Shown here in pieces: positions 16,963-25,645 of a stretch of DNA of 64,000 nt. The position numbers and the translations under genes are program-made. Location of the stretch: positions 186,001-250,000 of the forward strand of contig CALVQT010000001.1 of assembly GCA_944358375.1 (NCBI GenBank), in the 5' to 3' direction. How positions within the stretch are numbered: the first letter of the stretch is position 1; the number at the start of each line of letters is the position of its first letter. The notes beneath the pieces are model-generated. The model saw only the letters and a program-made list of their open reading frames with translations. It searched no databases and was not told where the DNA came from. This stretch comes from an uncultured Bacilli bacterium (GTDB lineage: Bacteria > Bacillota_I > Bacilli_A > RF39 > UBA660).

Positions 16963-19900
16963 ATGAAAAAGAGTTATATAATTGATGGGAATGAAGCTTG
17001 TGCTAGAGCTGCTTATTTATTTAGTGAACTATGTGGAATTTATCCAATAACTCCAGCTAGTCCAATGGCAACTTTAGTTGATAAATGGAGTAGTGAAGGT
17101 AAAAGAAATATTTTTAATGATACAGTAAAAGTAGTAGAAATGCAAAGTGAAGCGGGCGCTGCAGCATTAACTCATGGTTCATTGCAAGCTGGTAGTTTGA
17201 CAACTACATTTACAGCATCACAAGGCTTGTTATTAATGATACCAACAATGTATAAAATTGCAGGTGAGATGTTACCATGTGTTATTCATGTTGCTGCAAG
17301 AAGTTTAGCTACTCATGCATTATCAATATTTGGAGATCATCAAGATATTTATGCTACAAGATCTACAGGCTTTTGTATGCTTGCATCAACTTCAGTTGAA
17401 GATGCGTACTATATGGCAATAGTTGCTCATTTGTCTTCGATTGAGGGTAGTTTGCCTTTTTTGCATTTTTTTGACGGTTTTAGAACTAGTCATGAAATAA
17501 ATAAAGTAAATTTACTTGATGATAATGATATATTATCAATGGTTAATTTTGATAAAATTTATAAATTTAAAAATAGAGCATTAAATATTGGAAAAGAAAT
17601 AACTCGTGGCACTTCTCAAACAGGAGATGTTTATTTTCAAAATACTGAAGTTAGAAATAAATATTATAATATGATTGTGGATATTGTTGCAAATAATATG
17701 AAGAAAATAAATGATATAGCGTTTACTGAGTACAAACCATTTAATTATTATGGGGCTAAGAATGCAACTCATATTATTGTTGCGATGGGTAGTGTTTGTG
17801 ATACGGTTAAAACTGTTATTGATAAATTAAACAAAGAAAGTAAGAATGTGGGATTAATAGAAGTACATTTATATAGACCATTTAGTAGTAAATATTTCTT
17901 AGATATTTTACCACAAACAGTTAAAAATATTGCTGTTTTAGATAGAACTAAGGAAGCTGGTGGAAGCGCAGAGCCATTATATTTAGATGTCATATCAATA
18001 TTAAAAAATAAAAATATTAAAATAGTTGGTGGAAGATATGGACTTTCTTCTAAAGATGTAACTCTTAAAGATATTAATGCTGTTTTTGATAATTTATTTA
18101 AAGAAGATCCTAAAAATAATTTTACTATAGGAATAGTTGATGATGTTACTTATCTTAGTTTGGAGCCTAAAAATATTAAAGTAGATACTGATTATAAGGA
18201 AATCAAAGTATATGGATTTGGCTCTGATGGAATGGTAGGTGCTTCGAAAAATTTTATGAAAGTACTTGGAAATATGCCTGATAATTATGTTCAAGGATAT
18301 TTTGAATATGATTCTAAAAAAAGTGGTGGTGTCACTATCTCTCATTTAAGGTTAGGTCCACATAAAATAAATGCACCATATTTTTTAACAAATCCAGATT
18401 TTATAGTAATATCTAAAGATATTTATTTAAATAGGTATTATTGCTTAAAAGATATTAAAGAAAATGGTATTGTATTAATATCAACTAATAAAAATGATAA
18501 AGAGTTAAATGAACTTATTAATAATGATAATAAGAAAGAAATAATAAATAAAAGATTGAAAGTATATGTTGCATCATTAGATGAACTTAATGAAAAATAT
18601 AAATTACGTGGTAAAATAAATAATATAATTTGTATGTACATGATTAAGATATGTGGATATGGAAGAAAAGAATTAGAAGAATTTGAAAAATTAGTTACTA
18701 AAACATATCAAAGTAAAGGACAAGAAGTTGTTGATAATAATTTAGGTGCAATTGGTGAAGGACTTAAATATTTAGAAGAAATAGATAACAATATATTTAC
18801 ATTGTCAAATGAAACTCTAAGAGATAAAGATTTTACTGATGAGATATTAAAATTAAGAGGAAATCAATTAAAAGTTTCTGATTTTATTGATAGTGCAGAT
18901 GGAACATTTAAGGGTGGTACGGCATCTAGTGATAAAAGAAAAATATCACAATTAGTACCAAAATGGTGTAGCGAGAATTGTGTTGAATGTAATCAATGTG
19001 CATTTGTATGTCCACATGCTGCAATAAGACCATTTTCACTTCACGATAATGATTTAATAGATGTTCATTTAGATAAAGATGAAGTAATTAAAAGTATTGG
19101 TGAAGAGAATAAGAATTTTTATATTGCAGTTAATGAATCTAATTGTACAGGATGTGGACTATGTATTAATGTATGTCCTGGAAAAGGTGGGCAAAAGGCA
19201 TTATCATTTGGAGAGTTTAGTGAAAGACATGATAGAATCAGCGATTATTTATTTAATAACTTTGAAAATGAAACGCCATTTAATAAATATACTATTAAAG
19301 GTATAGGTTTTCAAAAACCATATTTTGAATTTAGTGGTGCATGTGCTGGTTGTGGTGAAGCAGCTTATATAAAATTAATAACAGAATTATATGGAAAGAA
19401 TATGGTAATAGCAAATGCAACAGGATGTTCATCAATTTATGGTGGTTCTCTTCCATTAACGCCATATAAAATTCCATGGATGAATTCACTATTTGAAGAT
19501 AATGCTGAATTTGGATTTGGTATACATATGTCTTATAAAAAAACTAGAGAAAGAATTAAATCATTGATGTTTAAATATAAAGATAGTGTAAATGCAGATG
19601 TAAAAGCAATATTTAAAGAATGGATAGAAAATATGGAGAATGATGATTATACACTTGCTATTAAAAATAAATTAGAGACCTGTGATTTACCAGAAGAATT
19701 AAAAAATTTAATAGATTATATTCCATCAAGAAAAGTTTGGATATTAGGTGGAGATGGATGGGCATATGATATTGGCTATGGTGGACTTGATCATGTACTT
19801 CATAGTAATGAAAATGTTAATATTATGGTTTTGGATACGGAAGTGTATTCTAATACAGGAGGACAAAAATCTAAATCTACTAGAATTGGAAGTATAGCTG

Positions 19901-20370
19901 AATTTGCAAGTAATGGAAAATTAGAAAATAAAAAAGATTTGTTTAAAATTGCTATGGCTATTCCTAATGTTTATGTTGCATCTATATCTATGGGTGCTAA
20001 TATGAATCAAACTATAAAAGCACTAAAAGAAGCATATGAGCACGATGGACCTTCTTTAATAATTGCATATAGTCCATGCATAGAGCAGGGAATAATTGGA
20101 GGTATGTCAAATCAATTAGATGAACAAAAACTATTAGTTGAAGTAGGATATAATCTACTTATGAGATATAATCCAGATGAGGATAAATTAATTATTGATT
20201 CTAAAGAGCCTGATTTTACTAATTATGATACTGTGTTTAATCATGAACTTAGATATAAAAATTTAGAAATTAAAAATGAAGAAGATTATCAAAGACTATA
20301 TGAAGAAAATATGAATAATGCTAAAGAAAGATATTATTATTATAAAGATTTAGAAGAAAAGAAAAATTAA
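16963..20370 (+). CDS. nifJ: Pyruvate:ferredoxin (flavodoxin) oxidoreductase
   Basis: A single-chain 1135-residue enzyme that converts pyruvate and CoA to acetyl-CoA and CO2 with reduction of ferredoxin. The domains run in the usual order: pyruvate-binding N-terminal domain (YPITPASPMA near residue 27), gamma domain, a two-cluster ferredoxin domain near residues 670-740 (CVECNQCAFVCP and CTGCGLCINVCP), the extra cluster motif CAGCGEA, and a thiamine diphosphate-binding domain with GDGWAYDIGYGG. Length is close to the normal 1170. With ackA at 53101 it supports acetate-forming anaerobic metabolism. It is monocistronic, with AAAGGTGATG as ribosome site and a terminator directly behind. Confidence 0.97.
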   Translation: MKKSYIIDGNEACARAAYLFSELCGIYPITPASPMATLVDKWSSEGKRNIFNDTVKVVEMQSEAGAAALTHGSLQAGSLTTTFTASQGLLLMIPTMYKIAGEMLPCVIHVAARSLATHALSIFGDHQDIYATRSTGFCMLASTSVEDAYYMAIVAHLSSIEGSLPFLHFFDGFRTSHEINKVNLLDDNDILSMVNFDKIYKFKNRALNIGKEITRGTSQTGDVYFQNTEVRNKYYNMIVDIVANNMKKINDIAFTEYKPFNYYGAKNATHIIVAMGSVCDTVKTVIDKLNKESKNVGLIEVHLYRPFSSKYFLDILPQTVKNIAVLDRTKEAGGSAEPLYLDVISILKNKNIKIVGGRYGLSSKDVTLKDINAVFDNLFKEDPKNNFTIGIVDDVTYLSLEPKNIKVDTDYKEIKVYGFGSDGMVGASKNFMKVLGNMPDNYVQGYFEYDSKKSGGVTISHLRLGPHKINAPYFLTNPDFIVISKDIYLNRYYCLKDIKENGIVLISTNKNDKELNELINNDNKKEIINKRLKVYVASLDELNEKYKLRGKINNIICMYMIKICGYGRKELEEFEKLVTKTYQSKGQEVVDNNLGAIGEGLKYLEEIDNNIFTLSNETLRDKDFTDEILKLRGNQLKVSDFIDSADGTFKGGTASSDKRKISQLVPKWCSENCVECNQCAFVCPHAAIRPFSLHDNDLIDVHLDKDEVIKSIGEENKNFYIAVNESNCTGCGLCINVCPGKGGQKALSFGEFSERHDRISDYLFNNFENETPFNKYTIKGIGFQKPYFEFSGACAGCGEAAYIKLITELYGKNMVIANATGCSSIYGGSLPLTPYKIPWMNSLFEDNAEFGFGIHMSYKKTRERIKSLMFKYKDSVNADVKAIFKEWIENMENDDYTLAIKNKLETCDLPEELKNLIDYIPSRKVWILGGDGWAYDIGYGGLDHVLHSNENVNIMVLDTEVYSNTGGQKSKSTRIGSIAEFASNGKLENKKDLFKIAMAIPNVYVASISMGANMNQTIKALKEAYEHDGPSLIIAYSPCIEQGIIGGMSNQLDEQKLLVEVGYNLLMRYNPDEDKLIIDSKEPDFTNYDTVFNHELRYKNLEIKNEEDYQRLYEENMNNAKERYYYYKDLEEKKN

Positions 20371-20385
20371 TTTCTTTTCTTTTTT
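20355..20385 (+). terminator. Terminator of nifJ
   Basis: AGAAAAGAAA and TTTCTTTTCT form a ten-base stem over an AATTAA loop and run into T residues; it overlaps the end of the coding sequence. Confidence 0.8.
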
Positions 20386-20465
20386 GTAATAAATAAGTTA
20401 GCAATCACTTAACTTATTTACATAATATATTTTCATATGATAAAATTATTTAAGGAGATGATTAC

Positions 20466-21440
20466 GTGTTTAAAACTTATAAAAGAACAGATGGAAAAAG
20501 TAAAGTAGAATTACTTTATAAAAAATATGAGGAAAGTGATAGAAAATCAACTTTAGGAAGAGATAAGTTGTATGAAATGATAAATGAAGAATTTAGTAGA
20601 TATTCTAAATATTTGCCATTAACACCATTAGATATTGAAATATTTATGAATAATATAGGTGAAGTTGAAAAATTATTAAGTAATGGGTATGATATAAATG
20701 AAGTAAATGAAATAGGATTTTCACCACTTTGTGCAGCAGTAATGTTAAATAATTATGATATTGCTAAATATTTAATTGAGAATGGTGCTAACACTAAAGG
20801 AATTGAAAATTTTATTCCTCTTATGATATGTGCTGAATGTAAAAATGATAAAATTATGGAATTGTTACTTGAGAATGGCGTTGATGCTAATCAATTAGAT
20901 AAAAATGGGTGGAGTGCTTTACAGCATTTATTTCTTATTGGAGGAATACCCGGACTGAATTCACATGCGTGGAATAATCATATACCATTTAGTTTTTATA
21001 AATCAAATCATCAAAAAAATCAACTTAATTGTGTAAATATATTAAATGATGCAGGAATTGATATTAATCATACTACAAAAATAGATTATAAACTTAATAT
21101 TAAAGGAGAAAAAATTCCAATTGAAATAAGTGCTTTAACACTTGCTTTAAATGCTCCTTCAATTCCATCACAAGAAACAATTAAAAGGTTGATTGATTTA
21201 GGAATCGAACCAAAAGCATATGAATTAAAACCATCAGATATTTATAGTTATCAAGACGATTTTAATTTTATTAATGATATAAAAGATTTAGATATATCTA
21301 TTTGGTCGCAAGCTATTGTTGAATATTTAGAATATTTAAGATATTTAAGAGTATTAAAGAAATTTAATATTGAAATGTATACAAATGATCTTGATGATGG
21401 ATACAAAAGAGCTAAATTGATTAAAAGTTTAAAAAAATAA
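20466..21440 (+). CDS. Ankyrin-repeat protein
   Basis: A 324-residue soluble protein beginning at GTG 20466, chosen because AAGGAGATG lies just upstream. Residues of about 60-145 hold three to four ankyrin-type repeats (for example GFSPLCAAVMLNNYDIAKYLIENGAN and GWSALQHLFLIGG, each followed by a helix pair), with a possible further degenerate repeat near 215-245. Ankyrin repeats mediate protein contacts, so a partner is implied but not identifiable. It stands alone between nifJ and a radical SAM gene. Confidence 0.8.
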   Translation: MFKTYKRTDGKSKVELLYKKYEESDRKSTLGRDKLYEMINEEFSRYSKYLPLTPLDIEIFMNNIGEVEKLLSNGYDINEVNEIGFSPLCAAVMLNNYDIAKYLIENGANTKGIENFIPLMICAECKNDKIMELLLENGVDANQLDKNGWSALQHLFLIGGIPGLNSHAWNNHIPFSFYKSNHQKNQLNCVNILNDAGIDINHTTKIDYKLNIKGEKIPIEISALTLALNAPSIPSQETIKRLIDLGIEPKAYELKPSDIYSYQDDFNFINDIKDLDISIWSQAIVEYLEYLRYLRVLKKFNIEMYTNDLDDGYKRAKLIKSLKK

Positions 21441-21498
21441 AAAAGATTAATTTATAAATATTATAATAAAAAATTATTTATTGTGGAGTGTAAATAAC

Positions 21499-22434
21499 AT
21501 GTTTAAATATAGCGATAGTAATAAAAGATATTATACCCTAGATTATTTTTATAAACATAAGTTTAATTCTAAAGTGTTTAAAGTAAGTTTAAATGGTGGG
21601 TTTACTTGTCCTAATAAAGATGGATTTGTTGGTAGTGGAGGATGTATTTATTGTTCACTTAGTGGTAGTGGAGAATATGCTGGAAATGTACAAAAAGATG
21701 TAGTAAGTCAATTTAATGAAATTAAAGAAGTTGAATTAAAAAAGTGGCCTAATGCAAAATATATTGGCTATTTTCAAGCAAATACTAATACTTATGCCCC
21801 AGTAAGTGTTTTAAAAGACAAATATGAGTCGATATTGGAATTAGATAATGTTGTTGGATTAAGTATAGCTACAAGAGCTGATTCAATAAATAAAGAGTGT
21901 TTAGAGTATTTAATTGATTTAAATAAAAGAACATATTTAACAATAGAGCTTGGTCTTCAAACAATACATGAAAAAACATCTAAATTAATAAATAGATGTC
22001 ATAGTTTAGAATGTTTTAATAATATGGTAAGTATTCTTAGAAAAAACAATATTAATGTAGTTGTACATATTATAGATGGTCTTCCATATGAAACTAAAGA
22101 TATGATGATAGAAACAGTAAAATATTTGAGTAATTTAGATATTCAAGGAATTAAGATACATGCACTTGCAGTACTTAAAAATACTAAACTTGCCAACATA
22201 TATATGAAAAAACCATTTAAGTTATTAACAAGAGAAGAATACATAGATATAGTGTGTGATCAATTAGAAAATCTAAGAGAAGATATTGTTATTAATAGAT
22301 TAACAACTGATCCTGTAAAAAGTGATTTAATTGCGCCATCTTGGCTATTAAATAAAACAACTTTATTAAATGATATTGATAAAGAAATGAAAAGAAGAAA
22401 TACTTATCAAGGAATAAAATATAAAAAAACGTAG
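21499..22434 (+). CDS. Radical SAM protein, YhcC/TIGR01212 family
   Basis: A 311-residue radical SAM protein. The N-terminal TCPNKDGFVGSGGCIYC supplies the iron-sulphur cysteines in the long C-x(13)-C-x2-C spacing typical of the YhcC group rather than the common CxxxCxxC. ELGLQT and VHIIDGLP match further conserved strands. The substrate of the family is not established. ATG 21499 is preferred, since GGAG lies ten bases upstream and an earlier in-frame TTG contains that ribosome site. A strong terminator overlaps its stop. Confidence 0.88.
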   Translation: MFKYSDSNKRYYTLDYFYKHKFNSKVFKVSLNGGFTCPNKDGFVGSGGCIYCSLSGSGEYAGNVQKDVVSQFNEIKEVELKKWPNAKYIGYFQANTNTYAPVSVLKDKYESILELDNVVGLSIATRADSINKECLEYLIDLNKRTYLTIELGLQTIHEKTSKLINRCHSLECFNNMVSILRKNNINVVVHIIDGLPYETKDMMIETVKYLSNLDIQGIKIHALAVLKNTKLANIYMKKPFKLLTREEYIDIVCDQLENLREDIVINRLTTDPVKSDLIAPSWLLNKTTLLNDIDKEMKRRNTYQGIKYKKT

Positions 22435-22454
22435 AATTTTAATTTCTACGTTTT
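22429..22454 (+). terminator. Terminator of the radical SAM gene
   Basis: ACGTAGAA and TTCTACGT form an eight-base stem with a short AT loop, followed by TTTT. Confidence 0.8.
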
Positions 22455-22470
22455 AAAATCTAATAAATTA

Positions 22471-22598
22471 GGACTGCCACCCCCTGATGGACAGTCCGGA
22501 AAAAAGAATAAAAAGGGGTTGGCTAGTGTGATACTAGCACCAATTCGCCTAAAAGTGAATTGGTAATTCTATATCTTAATGATTAAGATGCTTTTTGT
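22471..22598 (+). ncRNA. Candidate pseudoknotted small RNA with its own terminator
   Basis: A G+C-rich island in gene-free DNA. Hairpin 1 is GGACTG-CCA (22471-22479) with TGG-A-CAGTCC (22488-22497). Its loop bases CCCCT (22481-22485) can pair with AGGGG (22514-22518) to form a pseudoknot. Hairpin 2 is GCTAGT/ACTAGC (22522-22538). Hairpin 3 is CCAATTCGC/GTGAATTGG (22540-22563) with loop CTAAAA. A terminator stem ATCTTAA/TTAAGAT (22573-22589) is followed by CTTTTT. No reading frame is present. It does not match 6S, tmRNA, RNase P or SRP RNA by eye. It may be a regulatory RNA whose C-rich loop targets ribosome sites, or an orphan riboswitch-like element. A weak -10 (TAATAA, 22461) is the only promoter hint. 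Confidence 0.6.
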
Positions 22599-22776
22599 CA
22601 AGTGTTTTTTAAAAAAATATTAATAATATTAAATTACTAATAATAAATAGAATAAGAAAGTATGAAAAAATATTTAAAAATTTTTAAAATGTAATTATAT
22701 CATTATAATTAAAGAAATTGATTTGGTTATGATAATAAACAATAGTATATAAAATAAAATATTATTCAATAAATAC
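22599..22776. other. AT-rich spacer before recG
   Basis: No gene or hairpin of note between the small-RNA terminator and the recG promoter. Confidence 0.4.
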
Positions 22777-22777
22777 T

Positions 22778-22805
22778 TTATTGTTTTGGTAAAATATGTT
22801 ATAAT
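22778..22805 (+). promoter_or_regulatory. Promoter of recG
   Basis: TTATTG (22778-22783) and TATAAT (22800-22805) are 16 bases apart, about 25 bases before the recG start. Confidence 0.6.
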
Positions 22806-22830
22806 ATGTGAAGTTTTATGGAGGAATAAT

Positions 22831-24831
22831 ATGCATGATTTATCTGATATAAAGGGACTTGGTCCTAAAACATTGGAATACCTAAAAAATATTGGAATTA
22901 ATAACATAGATGATTTAGTAAATTATTATCCTTATAGACATGATATTATTGTTTTAAATGATATTAAAACTGCTAAAGATCAAGATAAAGTAATAATAGA
23001 GTGTATTGTCGATTCAGTAGCTATAACACGACGTATTAAAGCTAACATGACTTCTTTAACATTTAGAGCAATGTCTAATAAAAAAATGATAGCAGTAGTA
23101 ATATTTAATAGAGCATTTTTAAAAAATAATATTAAACCAGGAATGACAATTACTGTTTTTGGAAAATACGATTTACATAAAAATACAGTTGTTGCATCTG
23201 ATATTAAATTTGAAAAATTGCAAACTGGTAGTATAGAGAGTGTATATCATCTTACTAGTGGAATAACATCAAAATCTTTAAAAAAATATATTGAACAAGC
23301 ATTAATCACATATGATAATTATATTGATTATATACCTGAATATTTAAATTTAAAATATAATTTTATTGATAAAAAAAGTGCAGTTAAGTTAATCCATGAA
23401 CCTAAAAATGAAGATGATGTTAAAAAGTCGTTAATTAAACTAAAATATGAAGAATTGTTTAAGTTCATGTTTAAAATTAATTGTTTAAAAGAAATTAATA
23501 AAGAAAATAAAACAAGTTATATTAGAAATATAGATCCTAATGATGTTGATGATTTTATAAGATCTCTTCCGTTTGAACTTACATCTGATCAAGATAAAAC
23601 TGTTAAAGAAATTTATAAAGATATGACTTCTAGTAAAAGAATGAATAGAATGCTACAGGGGGATGTTGGTAGTGGTAAGACAATAGTTGCGGTGATTGCA
23701 TCTTATATAAATTATTTATCTAAGAGCCAAACGGCATTAATGGCACCAACAGAAGTATTAGCGACACAGCATTATGAATCAATTAAGCTATTATTAGAAT
23801 CTACTAATGTAAATATTGCATTGCTTGTTGGGAGTATGAAAAAGAAAGAGAAAGATGAAGTTGTTGAGAAATTAAAATCTGGTAATATAGATTTGATAAT
23901 AGGAACTCATGCATTATTAAGTGAAAATGTGACATTTAAAAAATTAGGATTAGTAATAACAGATGAACAGCATAGATTTGGAGTAAATCAAAGAGCAAGT
24001 TTAAAAAATAAAGGATTATTACCAGATACATTATATATGTCAGCTACTCCAATACCAAGAACATTTGCACTTACGATATATGGTGATATGGATATATCAA
24101 ATATTAAGACAAAACCAAAAGGAAGAAAAGAGATAAAAACAATTATTAAGAGTAATAAGGAATTAGCAAGTGTATATGAACTTATGGAAGAACAAATATT
24201 ATTAAATCATCAAATATATGTAGTTTCTCCATTAATAGAAGAAAGTGATTCTATAGATTTAACGACTGTCAATGAAATTAAGAGAAATATAGAATTATAT
24301 TTTCATGGAAATGTAAAAAGTGCAATTATGCATGGCAAACTATCTAAAGCTGATAAAGAGAAAATTATGGATGAATTTAAATCTGGCAAGATAAATGTAT
24401 TAATATCAACTACAATTATAGAAGTTGGAATAGATGTTAAGAATGCTACAATGATAGTTATATTTGATTCAAATAGATTTGGTCTTGCAACTTTACATCA
24501 ATTAAGGGGAAGAGTAGGGAGAAATGAATTTGATTCTTATTGTATTCTAATAGGTGATAAAGATTGTGAAAGACTTAAAGTATTAGAAGAGAGTAATGAT
24601 GGATTTTATATTACCGAGAAAGATTATGAAATGCGTGGAGAAGGAGATTTATTTGGAGTAAAACAAAGTGGCGATATGGAATTTAAAGTTGCTAATTTAC
24701 ATCAAGATATGAAGATATTATTGCAAGCAAAAGCAGATTCAAAAGATTTTTTTGATGAAAATATAAAGAATGGTTTTCAAAACTATGAAGAATATGCTAA
24801 AATAGTAAGAGAACTTATGAATTTAGATTAA
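22831..24831 (+). CDS. recG: ATP-dependent DNA helicase RecG
   Basis: A 666-residue helicase that reverses stalled forks and migrates Holliday junctions. It has an N-terminal wedge/OB domain, Walker A GDVGSGKT (residues 277-284), Walker B DEQH (378-381), SATPIPRT (motif III), and motifs V-VI with STTIIEVGIDV and HQLRGRVGR, followed by the TRG region. ATG 22831 is chosen because GGAGG lies directly upstream; an earlier in-frame start lies within the promoter. yebC follows after 20 bases. Confidence 0.97.
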   Translation: MHDLSDIKGLGPKTLEYLKNIGINNIDDLVNYYPYRHDIIVLNDIKTAKDQDKVIIECIVDSVAITRRIKANMTSLTFRAMSNKKMIAVVIFNRAFLKNNIKPGMTITVFGKYDLHKNTVVASDIKFEKLQTGSIESVYHLTSGITSKSLKKYIEQALITYDNYIDYIPEYLNLKYNFIDKKSAVKLIHEPKNEDDVKKSLIKLKYEELFKFMFKINCLKEINKENKTSYIRNIDPNDVDDFIRSLPFELTSDQDKTVKEIYKDMTSSKRMNRMLQGDVGSGKTIVAVIASYINYLSKSQTALMAPTEVLATQHYESIKLLLESTNVNIALLVGSMKKKEKDEVVEKLKSGNIDLIIGTHALLSENVTFKKLGLVITDEQHRFGVNQRASLKNKGLLPDTLYMSATPIPRTFALTIYGDMDISNIKTKPKGRKEIKTIIKSNKELASVYELMEEQILLNHQIYVVSPLIEESDSIDLTTVNEIKRNIELYFHGNVKSAIMHGKLSKADKEKIMDEFKSGKINVLISTTIIEVGIDVKNATMIVIFDSNRFGLATLHQLRGRVGRNEFDSYCILIGDKDCERLKVLEESNDGFYITEKDYEMRGEGDLFGVKQSGDMEFKVANLHQDMKILLQAKADSKDFFDENIKNGFQNYEEYAKIVRELMNLD

Positions 24832-24851
24832 TTAAAAGGAGGAAGATATTT

Positions 24852-25568
24852 ATGGGAAGAGCACACGAAGTTAGAGCTAAGTCAATGGCTGAAACTGCCG
24901 CTAAAAAATCAAAATTATATTCAATTTATGCAAAAGAAATATTAAAGGCAGCTAAGAGTAATCCTGATCCAGTTAGCAATGATGTATTAAGAAGAATAAT
25001 TGAAAAAGCTAAAAAAGAACAAGTTCCAGCAGATGTTATTAATAGAAATTTAGATAAAGCTAAAAAAGGTGAAGGAGAAAATTATGATACAGTTGAGTAT
25101 GAGGTTTTTGCTCAAGGAGGAAGCACATTAATTGTTAAGTGTTTAACTGATAATCCAAATAGAACAATAACGTTTGTCAAAACAGTTTTAAATAAATGTG
25201 GTGGAAAAATGGCTACTCAAGGTGCAGTTAGTTTTATGTATGAACATTTGGGTGTAATTGGAATTAAAGGACATAATGAAGAAGAAGTAATGGATGCATT
25301 AATAGAAGCAAATGTTGATGTTAATGATATTGAAGTTGAAGATGATGGAACTGTTATAGTTTATACTGAGGTAGTAGACTTAAATAATGCAAAGAAGGCA
25401 TTAGAAAATGCATTTGAAGGAATTACATTTGAAATTGATGAAATTTCTTATTTTCCTAAAGATACTGTTCATTTAGATGGTGTAGAGAAAGAAAAATTTG
25501 AAAAATTAATTACTATGTTGAATGATGTAGACGATGTAAGTAATGTATACCATAATGTAGAGTTATAG
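24852..25568 (+). CDS. yebC: YebC/PmpR-family protein
   Basis: A 238-residue protein beginning MGRAHEVRAKSMAETAAKKSKLYS, a variant of the highly conserved GHSKW...K opening. It contains NPDPVSNDVLRRIIEKAK, LIVKCLTDNPNRT and the C-terminal DDVDDVSNVYHNVEL. Family members were described as DNA-binding regulators and more recently as ribosome-associated factors that relieve stalling. The usual W of the HSKW motif is replaced in this start (GRAHEVRAKSM). It has a GGAGG ribosome site and is followed by a terminator. Confidence 0.93.
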   Translation: MGRAHEVRAKSMAETAAKKSKLYSIYAKEILKAAKSNPDPVSNDVLRRIIEKAKKEQVPADVINRNLDKAKKGEGENYDTVEYEVFAQGGSTLIVKCLTDNPNRTITFVKTVLNKCGGKMATQGAVSFMYEHLGVIGIKGHNEEEVMDALIEANVDVNDIEVEDDGTVIVYTEVVDLNNAKKALENAFEGITFEIDEISYFPKDTVHLDGVEKEKFEKLITMLNDVDDVSNVYHNVEL

Positions 25569-25572
25569 TTAT

Positions 25573-25610
25573 AAAAAGTGTAAAGTTATGTTTACACTTT
25601 TTATTTTATT
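25573..25610 (+). terminator. Terminator of recG-yebC
   Basis: AAAAGTGTAAA and TTTACACTTTT form an 11-base stem over GTTATG and end in a T-rich run. Confidence 0.85.
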
Positions 25611-25645
25611 TTGTATAATATTTTATGAAGATTAGGTGAAGATAA

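Noticed and set aside
19097..19306. 69-residue + strand frame inside nifJ
   Set aside because: Out-of-frame overlap with the conserved ferredoxin domain of NifJ.
22471..22510. Hammerhead ribozyme (CTGATG ... GGAAA)
   Set aside because: The core A9 is not present and the nearby bases form a clean nine-pair hairpin instead, with no third stem or cleavage site.
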